A program made the position numbers and the translations under genes. The notes under the pieces were generated by a model, which was not told the DNA's origin, ran no database searches, and saw only the letters and a list, made by a program, of their open reading frames with translations. This document shows positions 25,923-34,081 of a stretch of DNA of 64,000 nucleotides, one piece after another. The first letter of the stretch is position 1. The number at the start of each line of letters is the position of its first letter. The DNA is from Thalassomonas sp. RHCl1 (GTDB lineage: Bacteria > Pseudomonadota > Gammaproteobacteria > Enterobacterales > Alteromonadaceae): positions 1 to 64,000 of the forward strand of contig NZ_CANDNZ010000021.1 of assembly GCF_947387555.1 (NCBI RefSeq), written 5' to 3'.

Positions 25923-26819
25923 ATGAATAAACTGGCAGATATGAAACTGTTTTGCATTGTTGTCGAAAAAGGCAGCTTTGCACAAGCGGCAAAAACAATA
26001 GAAGTGACACCGGCAATTGTTGGTCGCAGAATTTCTGCGCTGGAGCATGCCCTGGGTTTTAAGTTACTGAACCGCACCACCAGGCAAATGCACGTTACCC
26101 CGGCGGGGCAGTCTTATTATCAAGGGTGTAAAAGTATTCTTGCTGAGGTAAATGAGCTGGAAGACTCTCTTACCAGCCAGCAACTGGAACAGCCGGGCGG
26201 TTTGATCCGGCTGTCGGCTCCCGACAGTTTAGCGGATACTTTTTTGCTTGATGCCATCAAACATTTTCAGGCTGATTATCCCGATATTCGCTTTGAGCTG
26301 CAGCTGGAAAATCAGCATGTGGATTTGATTGAGCAAGACATAGATTTGACCTTTCGCCTTGCCGTTGATTTGATCGATTCTTCTTATGTGGCAAGTAAAC
26401 TTTTTGACACCAGATTAGGCCTATATGCTGCGCCCGATTATTTGGCGGCCAGGGGCGTACCCAAAAACATCAAGGAGCTTGAAAACCACGATTGCCTTAA
26501 TATGGGGGCAAGCCGGTTTGGCAGCCATTGGAGTATTTTGCTTGAAGGTGAATTGACACGTTTTAAACAGCCCTGGAAGCTCAGTATTTCAAGTGGCCCG
26601 GGATTACTGCTTGCCCTTACCCAAGGCATGGGGATTGGCATGGTGCCTGAGTTATTTGCACAGCCGCATGTTGAAGCGGGTGAGTTAACTTTATTAACCG
26701 GTGTTACCGACTTTCCAGCTATCGGCCTTTATTTAATTTATCCTTCGCGACAACACCTGCCGTACCGGTTAAAACTCTTTCTTGAGTTTATCAAAAACTG
26801 GTGCGCAGAGAATCGTTGA
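25923..26819 (+). CDS. LysR-family transcriptional regulator
   Basis: 298 residues. Helix-turn-helix KLADMKLFCIVVEKGSFAQAAKTIEVTPAIVGRRISALEHALGF is followed by a CrgA-type LysR substrate domain (GGLIRLSAPDSLADTFLLDAIKHFQADYPDIRFELQLENQHVDLIEQDIDLTFRLA). It is divergent from the small cupin gene, its most likely target. Almost no ribosome site is visible before ATG at 25923, but the inverted-repeat arm abuts it. It is related in type to the LysR gene at 9.5-10.4 kb but not an obvious close copy. Confidence 0.88.
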   Translation: MNKLADMKLFCIVVEKGSFAQAAKTIEVTPAIVGRRISALEHALGFKLLNRTTRQMHVTPAGQSYYQGCKSILAEVNELEDSLTSQQLEQPGGLIRLSAPDSLADTFLLDAIKHFQADYPDIRFELQLENQHVDLIEQDIDLTFRLAVDLIDSSYVASKLFDTRLGLYAAPDYLAARGVPKNIKELENHDCLNMGASRFGSHWSILLEGELTRFKQPWKLSISSGPGLLLALTQGMGIGMVPELFAQPHVEAGELTLLTGVTDFPAIGLYLIYPSRQHLPYRLKLFLEFIKNWCAENR

Positions 26820-26937
26820 TGAAAGTGATATGCATTTTTTATCAGGGGCTAAAAAGAGCTGTTCAATGATGTTTTTTTAATGGTTAATCAGCGAAAATGT
26901 GGCTGTAGGGTCTATTATTAAAGGGGAGGTGATCAAG

Positions 26938-27144
26938 ATGAAACATGCAAAAATGGAAAAAGGCCATTACATTGCCAACGGCAATATCCAGGCATTTAAT
27001 AGCAATAAAATGCTGGCTTTTGGTGATGAATTCGACGTCATCCATATACACAAAAATAACCGAGTGGATGTTTTGTTTGAACAGAAAAGCTATACCTTTG
27101 ACATTAAAAATTTATCCCGGATTTCTATTCCCCTGAGCCATTAA
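26938..27144 (+). CDS. Small hypothetical protein, 68 aa
   Basis: MKHAKMEKGHYIANGNIQAF... a compact protein with likely beta strands (NKMLAFGDEFDVIHIHKNNRVDVLFEQKSYTFD). ATG at 26938 is preceded by a strong GGGGAGGTG ribosome site; an in-frame GTG 39 bases upstream is unlikely. The pattern GDEFDVIHIHKNNRVDVLFEQKSYTF suggests a small beta-barrel or SH3-like fold. No family was recognised. It begins the AT-richer stretch of the window. Confidence 0.6.
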   Translation: MKHAKMEKGHYIANGNIQAFNSNKMLAFGDEFDVIHIHKNNRVDVLFEQKSYTFDIKNLSRISIPLSH

Positions 27145-27487
27145 TTTTCAGGAAAAGCGGGCAGTAAAGAGAGAGGAAAATTGCCTTTCCCGGCCTGTGC
27201 TAACCGTTAAACTTTTCATGTATGTTTTACAACCTTCACTGTTAACTAATAAAGCACTAAAGCTTTTTAAATGTCTGTTTGAAGTGGTCAATCAGTGCCT
27301 TGTCTGAATTAAAGAGCTTCTATCTATTTCTTTTCATTTTGTAGTTTGTGTAGCTGTTGCATATTTCTAACTGCTTAAATCCAAGGTATAAATATAACAA
27401 ATTAATAAATAAGAAAAAGTATTATGCTCCTGTGTTACCCTGTCATAACTTTAAACGTCTATCAGCATATAAAAATAAGGAGCTGCA
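27145..27487. other. AT-rich intergenic stretch, 343 bp
   Basis: No gene or RNA structure was recognised. The sequence is distinctly AT-rich (runs such as AAATATAACAAATTAATAAATAAG near 27390-27415, given here as a composition note). I found no attC-like integron site or IS end. It precedes the strong ribosome site of the next gene. Confidence 0.4.
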
Positions 27488-27838
27488 ATGGAAATATTAG
27501 CTAAATCGGATTCAGAAATATTACAAATTGCTGAGTCAATGTGGGACGATATTGTCAAAGGGGCGAATGAAAAAAATTGGGCGTTATTTTCTAAATATAT
27601 GCCCGCAGAAGGTGCGACGGACGAAGCCAGAAAAGATGTAGAAAAGCAGTGGCAACAAGTGCCTGTGCTAACGTCATTAACAACGAAGAGAGAGTTCGTC
27701 GGCATACTGCGAAGACGCGATAGTGTACTTGTCCTGTGGAAACAATGGAGTACAAAAGAAGAAGGTGAATTCTTAGCAATGTTGAATCTGCAAACCATTA
27801 ATTCTGAAGTTAAATCTATTGGTATGTCCGTAAATTAA
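27488..27838 (+). CDS. Hypothetical protein, 116 aa
   Basis: Helical N-terminal half (EILAKSDSEILQIAESMWDDIVKGANEKNWALFSKYM) and beta-rich C-terminal half (VPVLTSLTTKREFVGILRRRDSVLVLWKQWSTKEEGEFLAMLNLQTI). The size and alternation loosely resemble NTF2/SnoaL-like folds, which is only a guess. ATG at 27488 follows AAGGAGCTGCA, a strong ribosome site. Codon use is AT-rich like the GNAT and questin-oxidase-like genes that follow. Confidence 0.6.
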   Translation: MEILAKSDSEILQIAESMWDDIVKGANEKNWALFSKYMPAEGATDEARKDVEKQWQQVPVLTSLTTKREFVGILRRRDSVLVLWKQWSTKEEGEFLAMLNLQTINSEVKSIGMSVN

Positions 27839-27929
27839 TAAAGACCTGCAGTCGCCACCAATCAAGGCCAGGTAGCAGGATACGTTAAAGCATTCTTCTG
27901 CCGGGGGCAGGAGATTTTAAGGTGTAATA

Positions 27930-28367
27930 ATGGAAGTATCTCTTCGCCAAGTAACGAAAGAAAATTACGAAGCAGTATGTGAACTTGATGTCTTAAAAGA
28001 GCAAGAAGAATATGTTGCTTGCAATATGTGGTCATTGGTTGAATCAATGTTTAATGAAGGACATGAAAACCGGGCTATATATCTGGGTGAAGAAGTTGTT
28101 GGTTTTTTTATGTGGGTGCTTGAAACAACAGAAAAAATGTCCATTTGGCGCTTTATGATAGACCAAAAATTTCAGCAGAAAGGTATAGGTCGTAAGGCGC
28201 TTCACTTGGCAATAAATGAAATAAAAAGCACTGACGGCATAACAGAAATAGAAATTTGTTATAACCCCAAAAACCCGGTAGCTAAAAGTTTTTATTTCAG
28301 TTTTGGTTTTTGCGAAGTTGGCATGGATGAAGATGACGAAGATATGCTTGCCGTTATCAAGTTATAA
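27930..28367 (+). CDS. GNAT N-acetyltransferase
   Basis: 145 residues with the acetyl-CoA loop in MIDQKFQQKGIGRKALHLAINEIKS (Q/R-x-x-G-x-G pattern) and the following helix NPKNPVAKSFYFSFGF. This is a spermidine/ribosomal-type GNAT (BltD/SpeG-like region LRQVTKENYEAVCELDVLKEQEEYVACN). The substrate is unknown. ATG follows AAGGTGTAATA. It sits in the AT-rich stretch between two orphan-type genes, consistent with transfer, and shares no operon structure with the neighbours' functions. Confidence 0.9.
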   Translation: MEVSLRQVTKENYEAVCELDVLKEQEEYVACNMWSLVESMFNEGHENRAIYLGEEVVGFFMWVLETTEKMSIWRFMIDQKFQQKGIGRKALHLAINEIKSTDGITEIEICYNPKNPVAKSFYFSFGFCEVGMDEDDEDMLAVIKL

Positions 28368-28465
28368 AACCCTATAAGCGAGTAGGCTACCATGCAGAAA
28401 AGCTAGTTGCTTTGCGGCCAGTTTTCTCGCGTGGTAAACATTGGTTTGCATATTGGAGAAGCCTC

Positions 28466-29446
28466 ATGGAGGAATCAAACATTTTAACTTCACTACTTGA
28501 AAAAGCAGGCAACTACCATCCGTTATATGGAGGTGGCTTAGCTACCCACTTACCTATGGTATTGGTGGCATTAAATCGTTTAAATGCACCTGACAGCAAA
28601 TTAATCCGTACATTTGATGAAGGTATTAATGGGCTTGAAAGTCTGGGCAGTTTAGAAAAAGTCATTGCGGTTGATAGCATCGGACAAGCACTAGGCAATA
28701 CTAAAAGTTTTGAAAGTTACTTAACATACTTCAAAAGTGAATTAGAAACTTATGGTGTTGAAGTTGTACTTAAAAAAGCACTGCCGGTATTAATCCCCGG
28801 AATTGCAGCTTCAGCTTTTCATGCCTTAATTAGATTGGCATATGCAATTGAAGTAAATAACCAAAGCGAAATTGCTATCGCGCTTGCATATTGGAGTGCC
28901 GAATATCAATCGTTTGAACTGAGTGGCGAAGCTAAGGATGAGAGTTTAGAAGGTATTCTGACAAGGCTATCTCCGTTGGGAGAGGATTATGAGTTTTCAC
29001 CGGGAATTATAGTCAATAGAATGTCTGAAATTGGCATATTGTTAAAACGTAATGAATGTACTATTCAGCCAAGGTCTATTGATTTATCAAGCCTGCGAAG
29101 TTTTGCCTTAAAATCATTCTATTTACGTGATGACTTTACTTTATTGCATACTGTAACTGGTTGTCATGCATTCTCTATTGTTATGCCTTATCTTGAGAAT
29201 AAGGAAGCTGCGTTAAGAGAGCTTTGGAAAGCTATTTTAGTGGCTTACTTAAGCACCGGGCTTTCTTATGAGGATAAGGCAATCGAAATACCTGCAGGCA
29301 GTCGCGACTTCTCACCAATTATTGAGCGTGCATTGGTATCTGATGATTCACATGTTATCAAACTCGTTTATACATGCTTTTGTGAGTACCAAAAGTGGAA
29401 TAATCCTTTGTACTATTTAGTTGCGCAAAGGGCTGTGCGGGGGTAA
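28466..29446 (+). CDS. Questin oxidase-like protein (DUF4243 family), copy 2
   Basis: About 326 aa, shorter than copy 1. Shared landmarks: NYHPLYGGGLATHLPMVLVALNRLNAP, IPGIAASAFHALIRLAYAIEVNNQSEIAIALAYWSAEYQ, and FTLLHTVTGCHAFSIVMPYLE, aligning with the copy 1 segments NHYPMTIMAMQGLGA, HPLIRLSFATGHGDLG and LTTLHGVTSCQAL. ATG at 28466 follows GGAGAAG. The frame is open upstream to a TTG at 28412 whose added residues look non-conserved. The gene is AT-rich compared with copy 1, so it was probably acquired separately. Product unknown beyond family resemblance. Confidence 0.65.
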   Translation: MEESNILTSLLEKAGNYHPLYGGGLATHLPMVLVALNRLNAPDSKLIRTFDEGINGLESLGSLEKVIAVDSIGQALGNTKSFESYLTYFKSELETYGVEVVLKKALPVLIPGIAASAFHALIRLAYAIEVNNQSEIAIALAYWSAEYQSFELSGEAKDESLEGILTRLSPLGEDYEFSPGIIVNRMSEIGILLKRNECTIQPRSIDLSSLRSFALKSFYLRDDFTLLHTVTGCHAFSIVMPYLENKEAALRELWKAILVAYLSTGLSYEDKAIEIPAGSRDFSPIIERALVSDDSHVIKLVYTCFCEYQKWNNPLYYLVAQRAVRG

Positions 29447-29449
29447 TCA

Positions 29450-29884
29450 ATGCTTTTAATTCAAAGCCGGGGCCAGAATATCTTTAACCGGTTTTATCTG
29501 TTGTTTACGCAATTTTTTTGGATGTTTATTGGCGGAGCCCTGGTGGCGTTAATCAACCAGGAATCGATGAGCCATATCAGCTATTTTTTATATCCGACAA
29601 TTATTATTTTGGCGCTATATACGCTTTGGCTGATCATTTTCAATTCCGGCGAAAGTAAAATTATTGAATACGGTTTAGAGCTTGATGAGCAGGAGATCAG
29701 CTATATCAAATATGGCTCAAAACAGAAAATTGCCTGGTCTGATTTTACCGGTTTTGAAATTAAACATGGGTTCCCGAGAATGGTCTTGCTAAAAAGCGCT
29801 GACAAGCAAAATATTATCTTCAGTTATTATACTTTTTCATCTTCTCAGCGCAGAGCGTTATTTGATTATTTGTCAGCCAAGTAG
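29450..29884 (+). CDS. Small membrane protein, 144 aa
   Basis: Two N-terminal helices (about 15-37, FYLLFTQFFWMFIGGALVALI, and 43-66, ISYFLYPTIIILALYTLWLIIF) are followed by a soluble domain of about 70 residues with alternating strands (YGLELDEQEISYIKYGSKQKIAWSDFTGFEIKHGFPRMVLL). It resembles bacterial PH-like or YcxB-type membrane proteins, without a secure assignment. It starts 3 bp after the questin-oxidase-like stop and is likely co-transcribed. Its 3' end overlaps the convergent MetC-like gene by 12 bp. Confidence 0.6.
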   Translation: MLLIQSRGQNIFNRFYLLFTQFFWMFIGGALVALINQESMSHISYFLYPTIIILALYTLWLIIFNSGESKIIEYGLELDEQEISYIKYGSKQKIAWSDFTGFEIKHGFPRMVLLKSADKQNIIFSYYTFSSSQRRALFDYLSAK

Positions 29885-31030
29885 TGCCAAGGCTTGATGT
29901 AAATCGGCGCACAGCTCGTCTTTATCTTCCAGGCCAATATGTAGTCGGACCATGCGCCCCTCATCGGCAAGGGTTTGCTTTGACCGCAAGTGATGGGCAA
30001 TGGCGGGCATTACTAAGCTTTCAAAGCCTCCCCAGCTGGTGCCCAGGGCGAATAAGCTCAGAGAGTCGAAAAACTTTTCATAAGCGCTTTCACTGCATGG
30101 CTGCAACTCGACAGAAAAAGGGCCGGCGGCCCCTGAAAACTGTTGTTGCCACAAGTGATGTCCGGGATCGGATGCTAAGGCGGGAAACAGCACCTTTTTG
30201 ATTTGCGGTTGTGCCTGTAAATACAAAGCAACATGCAGGGCATTTTCCTGATGACGCTCCATCCTGACGCTTAAGGTACGCAGCCCCCTTAATGTCATCC
30301 AGCAGGCATCGGGGGCGGCATGAGAGCCGAAGTGCTCGCACCAGTCTCGGGTTTTGGCGAGATCTTCATAGCTACCTGTGATCAAACCCAGCAGGGTATC
30401 CGAGTGGCCGTTAATGTATTTTGTTGCCGCGTGAATCGAGATATTGATGCCTAAATCATGAGCGTCAAAAAAGTATGGTGTACCCCAGGTTGAATCACAG
30501 GCTACCGGAATCTTATGCTTTTGCGCGATTGTCGTCACCGCCCTGATATCCAGCATTTTCATGCTCAGCGAAGTGGGCACTTCCAGGAAAATCAGGCTGG
30601 TCTGCGGTTTGATTAAATGCGGTAATTCATCTGCGCTGTCAAAATATTCAACCTCGGCCTTGATACGCCTTAATTCATTTTCAGCCACAGCCCTGGTCGG
30701 GCCGTAGACCTCTTTTTGAATAAGCAGGTGGCTGCCGGGTTCTGCGTAGGCGCTAAGTACCGCGGCACATGCGCTCAGGCCACATGAGGTAGCAATACAG
30801 CTTTCGGTGTTGCAGATTGATGCCATGGCCGTTTGTAATTCAAATGCCGTACTGGTGCCCGAGCGTCCATAACGCGGGGTTTCAAAGCTTACCCCCTGGT
30901 AAGATGATTTAAACGCTGCCAGTGTCGGAAAAACCGTGGTTGAGGCGCGCACCAAAGGCGGGTTGACCGCAAGCGATTGTCTGGCGCTGCTGCGCCCGAG
31001 GTGGACAAGTTTGCTGTTAATATGGGTCAT
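29873..31030 (-). CDS. Cystathionine beta-lyase/MetC-like PLP enzyme (Cys/Met metabolism family)
   Basis: About 385 residues. Family markers: TPRYGRSGTSTAFELQTAMA, SCIATSCGLSACAAVLSAYAEPGSHLLI, VACDSTWGTPYFFDAHDLG (PLP-pyridine Asp), and SIHAATKYINGHSDTLLGLITG with the PLP-binding lysine at TKY. This fold acts on cystathionine, homocysteine or related sulfur amino acids. ATG at 31030 follows GGGAAGAAAG; in-frame ATG codons upstream (31135, 31093, 31063) are less likely. It is divergent from an AraC regulator across 113 bp. The annotation cystathionine beta-lyase versus gamma-synthase cannot be settled from motifs. Confidence 0.85.
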   Translation of the reverse strand: MTHINSKLVHLGRSSARQSLAVNPPLVRASTTVFPTLAAFKSSYQGVSFETPRYGRSGTSTAFELQTAMASICNTESCIATSCGLSACAAVLSAYAEPGSHLLIQKEVYGPTRAVAENELRRIKAEVEYFDSADELPHLIKPQTSLIFLEVPTSLSMKMLDIRAVTTIAQKHKIPVACDSTWGTPYFFDAHDLGINISIHAATKYINGHSDTLLGLITGSYEDLAKTRDWCEHFGSHAAPDACWMTLRGLRTLSVRMERHQENALHVALYLQAQPQIKKVLFPALASDPGHHLWQQQFSGAAGPFSVELQPCSESAYEKFFDSLSLFALGTSWGGFESLVMPAIAHHLRSKQTLADEGRMVRLHIGLEDKDELCADLHQALALLG

Positions 31031-31143
31031 CTTTCTTCCCTGCTGTATTGTGAACTTGGTCATAGCGTATCTTTGACCGGAACTCGATGTCATGCCATAC
31101 TTCGTCGAAATCTCGCCAAATTGAATAAGTTTCATATTTCCAG

Positions 31144-31950
31144 ATGTCAGTAAAAACTTCCCGCAGTACCAATCACCTCGACTTTCAAGAGCTGCCGCAA
31201 ACGTTCGCGGTCATGGTGAAAGAGTTCCCGGACGGTTTTTATATTGAAGAGCATCAACATCAGCGCCATCAACTACTGTATGCAAGTTGCGGCATTATGC
31301 GTCTGTATACGGAAAACGAGATCTGGACAGTGCCAAACGACAGGGCAATCTTTATTCCTGCTGAAACACCGCATGCGGTCAAAATGTACGGCAAGGTCAC
31401 GATGCGCACTGTATATATTGATCCCGCAGTGAGCGAAAACGAGCTAAAAAGCTTGCGGGTGATAGCGGTTACCGCGCTTATGCGTGAACTCATTAAGGCG
31501 CTGGGACAAGAAGCGATTGATTACCAGGCCGGCAGTAGGGGAGAGAAAATTGCCCAGCTGATAGCATCTGAACTTGCATTGGCAGAAAATAAGGCACTCA
31601 ATATTCCATTACCTGTAGATCCCAGGCTGCAAACCTTATGCAGTTATTTGCTCGCCCAGCCATCGGAGCGTAAAACCCTGGATGACTGGGCTGTGCTTTG
31701 CGGAGCTTCGCCCCGGACCTTAAGTCGTCTGTTTGAGCAAGAATTAGGCATGAGTTTCAGGCGCTGGCGGCAAATTATCAGGTTTCACCATGCCATTGAA
31801 TCCCTGGCACAAGGAAAATCGATAAAGCGGGTTGCCACCGAGTGTGGCTATTTAAGTCCAAGTGCTTTTTCCGCAGCTTTTCAGTCTTTTATCGGTTATT
31901 CGCCTTCTATGGTGGCGGGTAAGGATCTTTTGTCAGCCTCGAAATCATAA
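31144..31950 (+). CDS. AraC-family regulator with cupin sensor domain
   Basis: 268 residues. An N-terminal AraC-type cupin (FPDGFYIEEHQHQRHQLLYASCGIMRLYTENEIWTVPNDRAIFIPAETPHAVKM) is followed by a C-terminal two-helix AraC DNA-binding domain (LDDWAVLCGASPRTLSRLFEQELGMSFRRWRQIIRFHHAIESLAQGKSIKRVATECGYLSPSAFSAAFQSFIGYSPSM). It is divergent from the MetC-like gene, so it likely regulates it. GGTCA and TGACC lie 11 bp apart in the intergenic region at 31058-31078, a possible half-site pair. The ribosome site is weak. Confidence 0.9.
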   Translation: MSVKTSRSTNHLDFQELPQTFAVMVKEFPDGFYIEEHQHQRHQLLYASCGIMRLYTENEIWTVPNDRAIFIPAETPHAVKMYGKVTMRTVYIDPAVSENELKSLRVIAVTALMRELIKALGQEAIDYQAGSRGEKIAQLIASELALAENKALNIPLPVDPRLQTLCSYLLAQPSERKTLDDWAVLCGASPRTLSRLFEQELGMSFRRWRQIIRFHHAIESLAQGKSIKRVATECGYLSPSAFSAAFQSFIGYSPSMVAGKDLLSASKS

Positions 31951-32064
31951 ATTCAATACTCGTTTGAAAGCAAAAGGCTATCTGACAGAGTAATGCTTTA
32001 GGCTGACTTAGCCATGCTGGTATAGGTTAGTTGTGGCATTAACCGGCTTTGTTTGTATTTGATA

Positions 32065-32121
32065 CCGGGCGGGTTACTGACATAGCTGAAACTATTATTG
32101 CCGTTAACTCGCCCGGCTTTT
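32065..32121. terminator. Strong stem terminator between convergent genes
   Basis: CCGGGCGGGTTA (32065-32076) pairs with TAACTCGCCCGG (32105-32116), 11 of 12 positions plus one G-T pair, around a 28-base loop, followed by CTTTTGC. It lies between the AraC gene and the convergent 93-aa gene. Confidence 0.55.
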
Positions 32122-32159
32122 GCTCCGTTTAAGCCTTACTCAATCTTACGTAGTTAATA

Positions 32160-32441
32160 TTACTTCTTGCGGTTAATCACTCTCCAGCACTCCTGTGTTT
32201 CTTCTATTTTCTCCCGGTAGCCGATAACCTGATATTTGAGCCAAAAACACAGGTGCCTGATACCTTCACTGGTGTGTTTCGTGATGCATTCTGGCTCGCG
32301 GGTAATCGCTGCGAATGCATCGAACAGGAAGGCGCATTCTTCACTGAATTTGCTAAAGTCTTCACGCAGGTTGGCAAAATCATCCGACAGCTGCTCCCTT
32401 TTGACTGCATCCTCTGTCAGGGGTAACTTTGATTCAGACAT
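32160..32441 (-). CDS. Small helical protein, 93 aa
   Basis: An acidic, highly helical protein (REQLSDDFANLREDFSKFSEECAFLFDAFAAI) followed by EPECITKHTSEGIRHLCFWLKYQVIGYREKIEETQECW. I recognise no family. ATG at 32441 follows GGGAGGAAGCTGCC, a strong ribosome site that sits inside the end of the upstream 53-aa reading frame. The pair is translationally overlapping (ATGTCTGA). The helical amphipathic pattern resembles short coiled coils of regulatory or phasin-like proteins; function unknown. Confidence 0.65.
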   Translation of the reverse strand: MSESKLPLTEDAVKREQLSDDFANLREDFSKFSEECAFLFDAFAAITREPECITKHTSEGIRHLCFWLKYQVIGYREKIEETQECWRVINRKK

Positions 32442-32595
32442 GGCAGCTTCCTCCCTTGCGACTTAACAGTGTATAGTTGCTGGCATAAGCTGATGGTGGC
32501 TGCCTGGTGATGGGGGTTGGTATATTTTCTGTTAAACTTTCTGTTAGGTAAGCTTTAACCGATTGAAACTCTGGCATATCATTAGATTTAGCCAT
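32434..32595 (-). CDS. Small peptide gene, 53 aa, coupled to the 93-aa gene
   Basis: I found this reading frame by eye. ATG at 32595 follows AGAGGTAT and the frame runs to TGA at 32434-32436. The product reads MAKSNDMPEFQSVKAYLTES, then LTENIPTPITRQPPSAYASN, then YTLLSRKGGSCHV. Its stop overlaps the ATG of the next gene by 8 bases, and the downstream ribosome site lies within its last codons. This tight overlap is why I believe it is real. Function is unknown; a short Ser/Thr/Asn-rich peptide with a Gly-Gly-Ser-Cys tail could be a regulatory or modified peptide, but that is speculation. Confidence 0.5.
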   Translation of the reverse strand: MAKSNDMPEFQSVKAYLTESLTENIPTPITRQPPSAYASNYTLLSRKGGSCHV

Positions 32596-33061
32596 GATAG
32601 ATACCTCTATTTATCTGTTGTGGTTAGCTGTCTCTGAGTGTTACCGGCACTTAGGGGCAGCGCTTGGTTTATCTGCAGGTTCTCTTCTTTAAGCACCTCC
32701 GCTGACGGGGAATTCACCTGTTAGTGATAGTACAAGATACCGGAAAAATCTCCCTTGGTTGGCATTTAATATTTATGCTAATTGCCCGCACTGTATTGTT
32801 AGCAGTACGAAAACGTCAACTATATGAAATATATGGATAAAAAAGTGATTGATGACTTGTTGCAGGGCAGTAACAGTCAACGCAAACATAGCCCGTTAAC
32901 CACAGTATCATCCGGATAAAAAGTAAATAAAATACTGTAAAGTCATGAGACTATCCTAATATATGGGTAACGTGATGCTCACCGTAGAACAGGTAAGACA
33001 TACAGGTTCTGCTTTTATCTTTTATCGGCATTGCAAATAACTTAACCAGGGAATGGTTATT
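32596..33061. other. Intergenic region before the 2-oxoglutarate oxygenase, 466 bp
   Basis: This gap lies between the leftward small-gene pair and the rightward oxygenase and probably holds divergent promoters. An open frame of 31 codons at 32824-32919 (starting MKYMDKKVIDDLLQGSNSQR) has no ribosome site, so it is not called. No hairpin or RNA gene was recognised. Confidence 0.4.
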
Positions 33062-34081
33062 ATGATCCCCAAAATTGACATCAAAGACAGGGCAAGGGAC
33101 AGGATTGCAGATGAAATCTCCCGGCATTGCCGTCAGGTTGGTTTTTTTGTGGTAACAGGTCATGGTTTAGAGAAAAGCCTTATTAACGAGTTGTTTGCTG
33201 TCAGTCGTGACTTTTTTGGCAGCGAACAAAAAGAGAAAGATGCTGTTTCCCTGTCAGAGTTTCACCGGGGGTATGCCAGGGTAGGGGCCGAGAAAATAGA
33301 TCCTTACGGCCCTGAAGATTTCCGCGAGACCTATCTGATGGGCTGGGAAAGCCCGGATAAAGAACCACTACCGCAACGCATCCCCTTTTTAGGCCCCAAC
33401 AACTGGCCCGCAGGTAATAAGTACTTTCAACAGGTGCTGCTCAGTTATTACCACAGTGTGATGCAAGTGGCGCAATTTCTGCTGGAGTGTTTTGCGCTCT
33501 CCATCGGCCAGGCGGCCGGCTTTTTTAAAAATAATTTCAAGGCGCCCTTGAGCAATTTGGTGCTGGCCCATTATCCGGTACTTGAAAATGCACCCCGGCA
33601 GGCAATGCTAGGTTGTGGCGAGCACACAGATTATGGCTTGATCACTTTACTGCTGCATGACGGTAATCCCGGGCTGCAGGTCAAAACCCGCCAGGGGGAA
33701 TGGCTGTCGGCTGACGCCAGTGCAGATGACTTGATCGTGAATGTCGGCGACATGATGGAGTTCATCAGCGGGGGAAAATACATTTCTAATCCTCACCGCG
33801 TTGAAGTCATGCGGCATACGCCCCGTACCAGTATTCCTTTTTTTGTCCAACCCGATTATGAGGCGTTGATCAAGCCTGTGCTGGTACCGCTTGATGAAGC
33901 CGGGAATACTGCCAGATGGAAGCCGAGATTAGCCGGCGCTTATTTGGAAGAGCGTATTGCCCAATCTTTTATCAGTGATGAACAAAAATTAATTTTAGCG
34001 TTGAAATCAGCCGCTGGACCGGAAAAAAATATCATGAAAAATATTGCTGAGTTATTAAAGTTTCTGAGCCAGTCTCAATAG
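33062..34081 (+). CDS. 2-oxoglutarate/Fe(II) oxygenase, isopenicillin-N-synthase-like
   Basis: 339 residues with the DIOX_N and 2OG-FeII_Oxy layout: N-terminal IPKIDIKDRARDRIADEISRHCRQVGFFVVTGHGLE, and a C-terminal barrel with iron ligands H188-x-D190 in CGEHTDYGLITLLLHDGNPGLQVKTRQGEWL and H245 in ISNPHRVEVM, plus the 2OG-binding R255-T-S257 pair. The enzyme hydroxylates or oxidises a small molecule; substrate unknown. ATG at 33062 is chosen because AGGGA lies 9 bases upstream; an in-frame ATG at 33053 is too close. No biosynthetic partners sit beside it apart from the coupled small genes upstream on the other strand. Confidence 0.9.
   Translation: MIPKIDIKDRARDRIADEISRHCRQVGFFVVTGHGLEKSLINELFAVSRDFFGSEQKEKDAVSLSEFHRGYARVGAEKIDPYGPEDFRETYLMGWESPDKEPLPQRIPFLGPNNWPAGNKYFQQVLLSYYHSVMQVAQFLLECFALSIGQAAGFFKNNFKAPLSNLVLAHYPVLENAPRQAMLGCGEHTDYGLITLLLHDGNPGLQVKTRQGEWLSADASADDLIVNVGDMMEFISGGKYISNPHRVEVMRHTPRTSIPFFVQPDYEALIKPVLVPLDEAGNTARWKPRLAGAYLEERIAQSFISDEQKLILALKSAAGPEKNIMKNIAELLKFLSQSQ

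Noticed and set aside
26938-29450. Possible integron gene-cassette array of small orphan genes
   Set aside because: No attC-type inverted sites or integrase were found in the gaps, so cassettes are not supported despite the AT-rich orphan genes.
32824-32919. 31-codon frame upstream of the oxygenase
   Set aside because: No ribosome site and no neighbouring support, so it is left as an unannotated frame.
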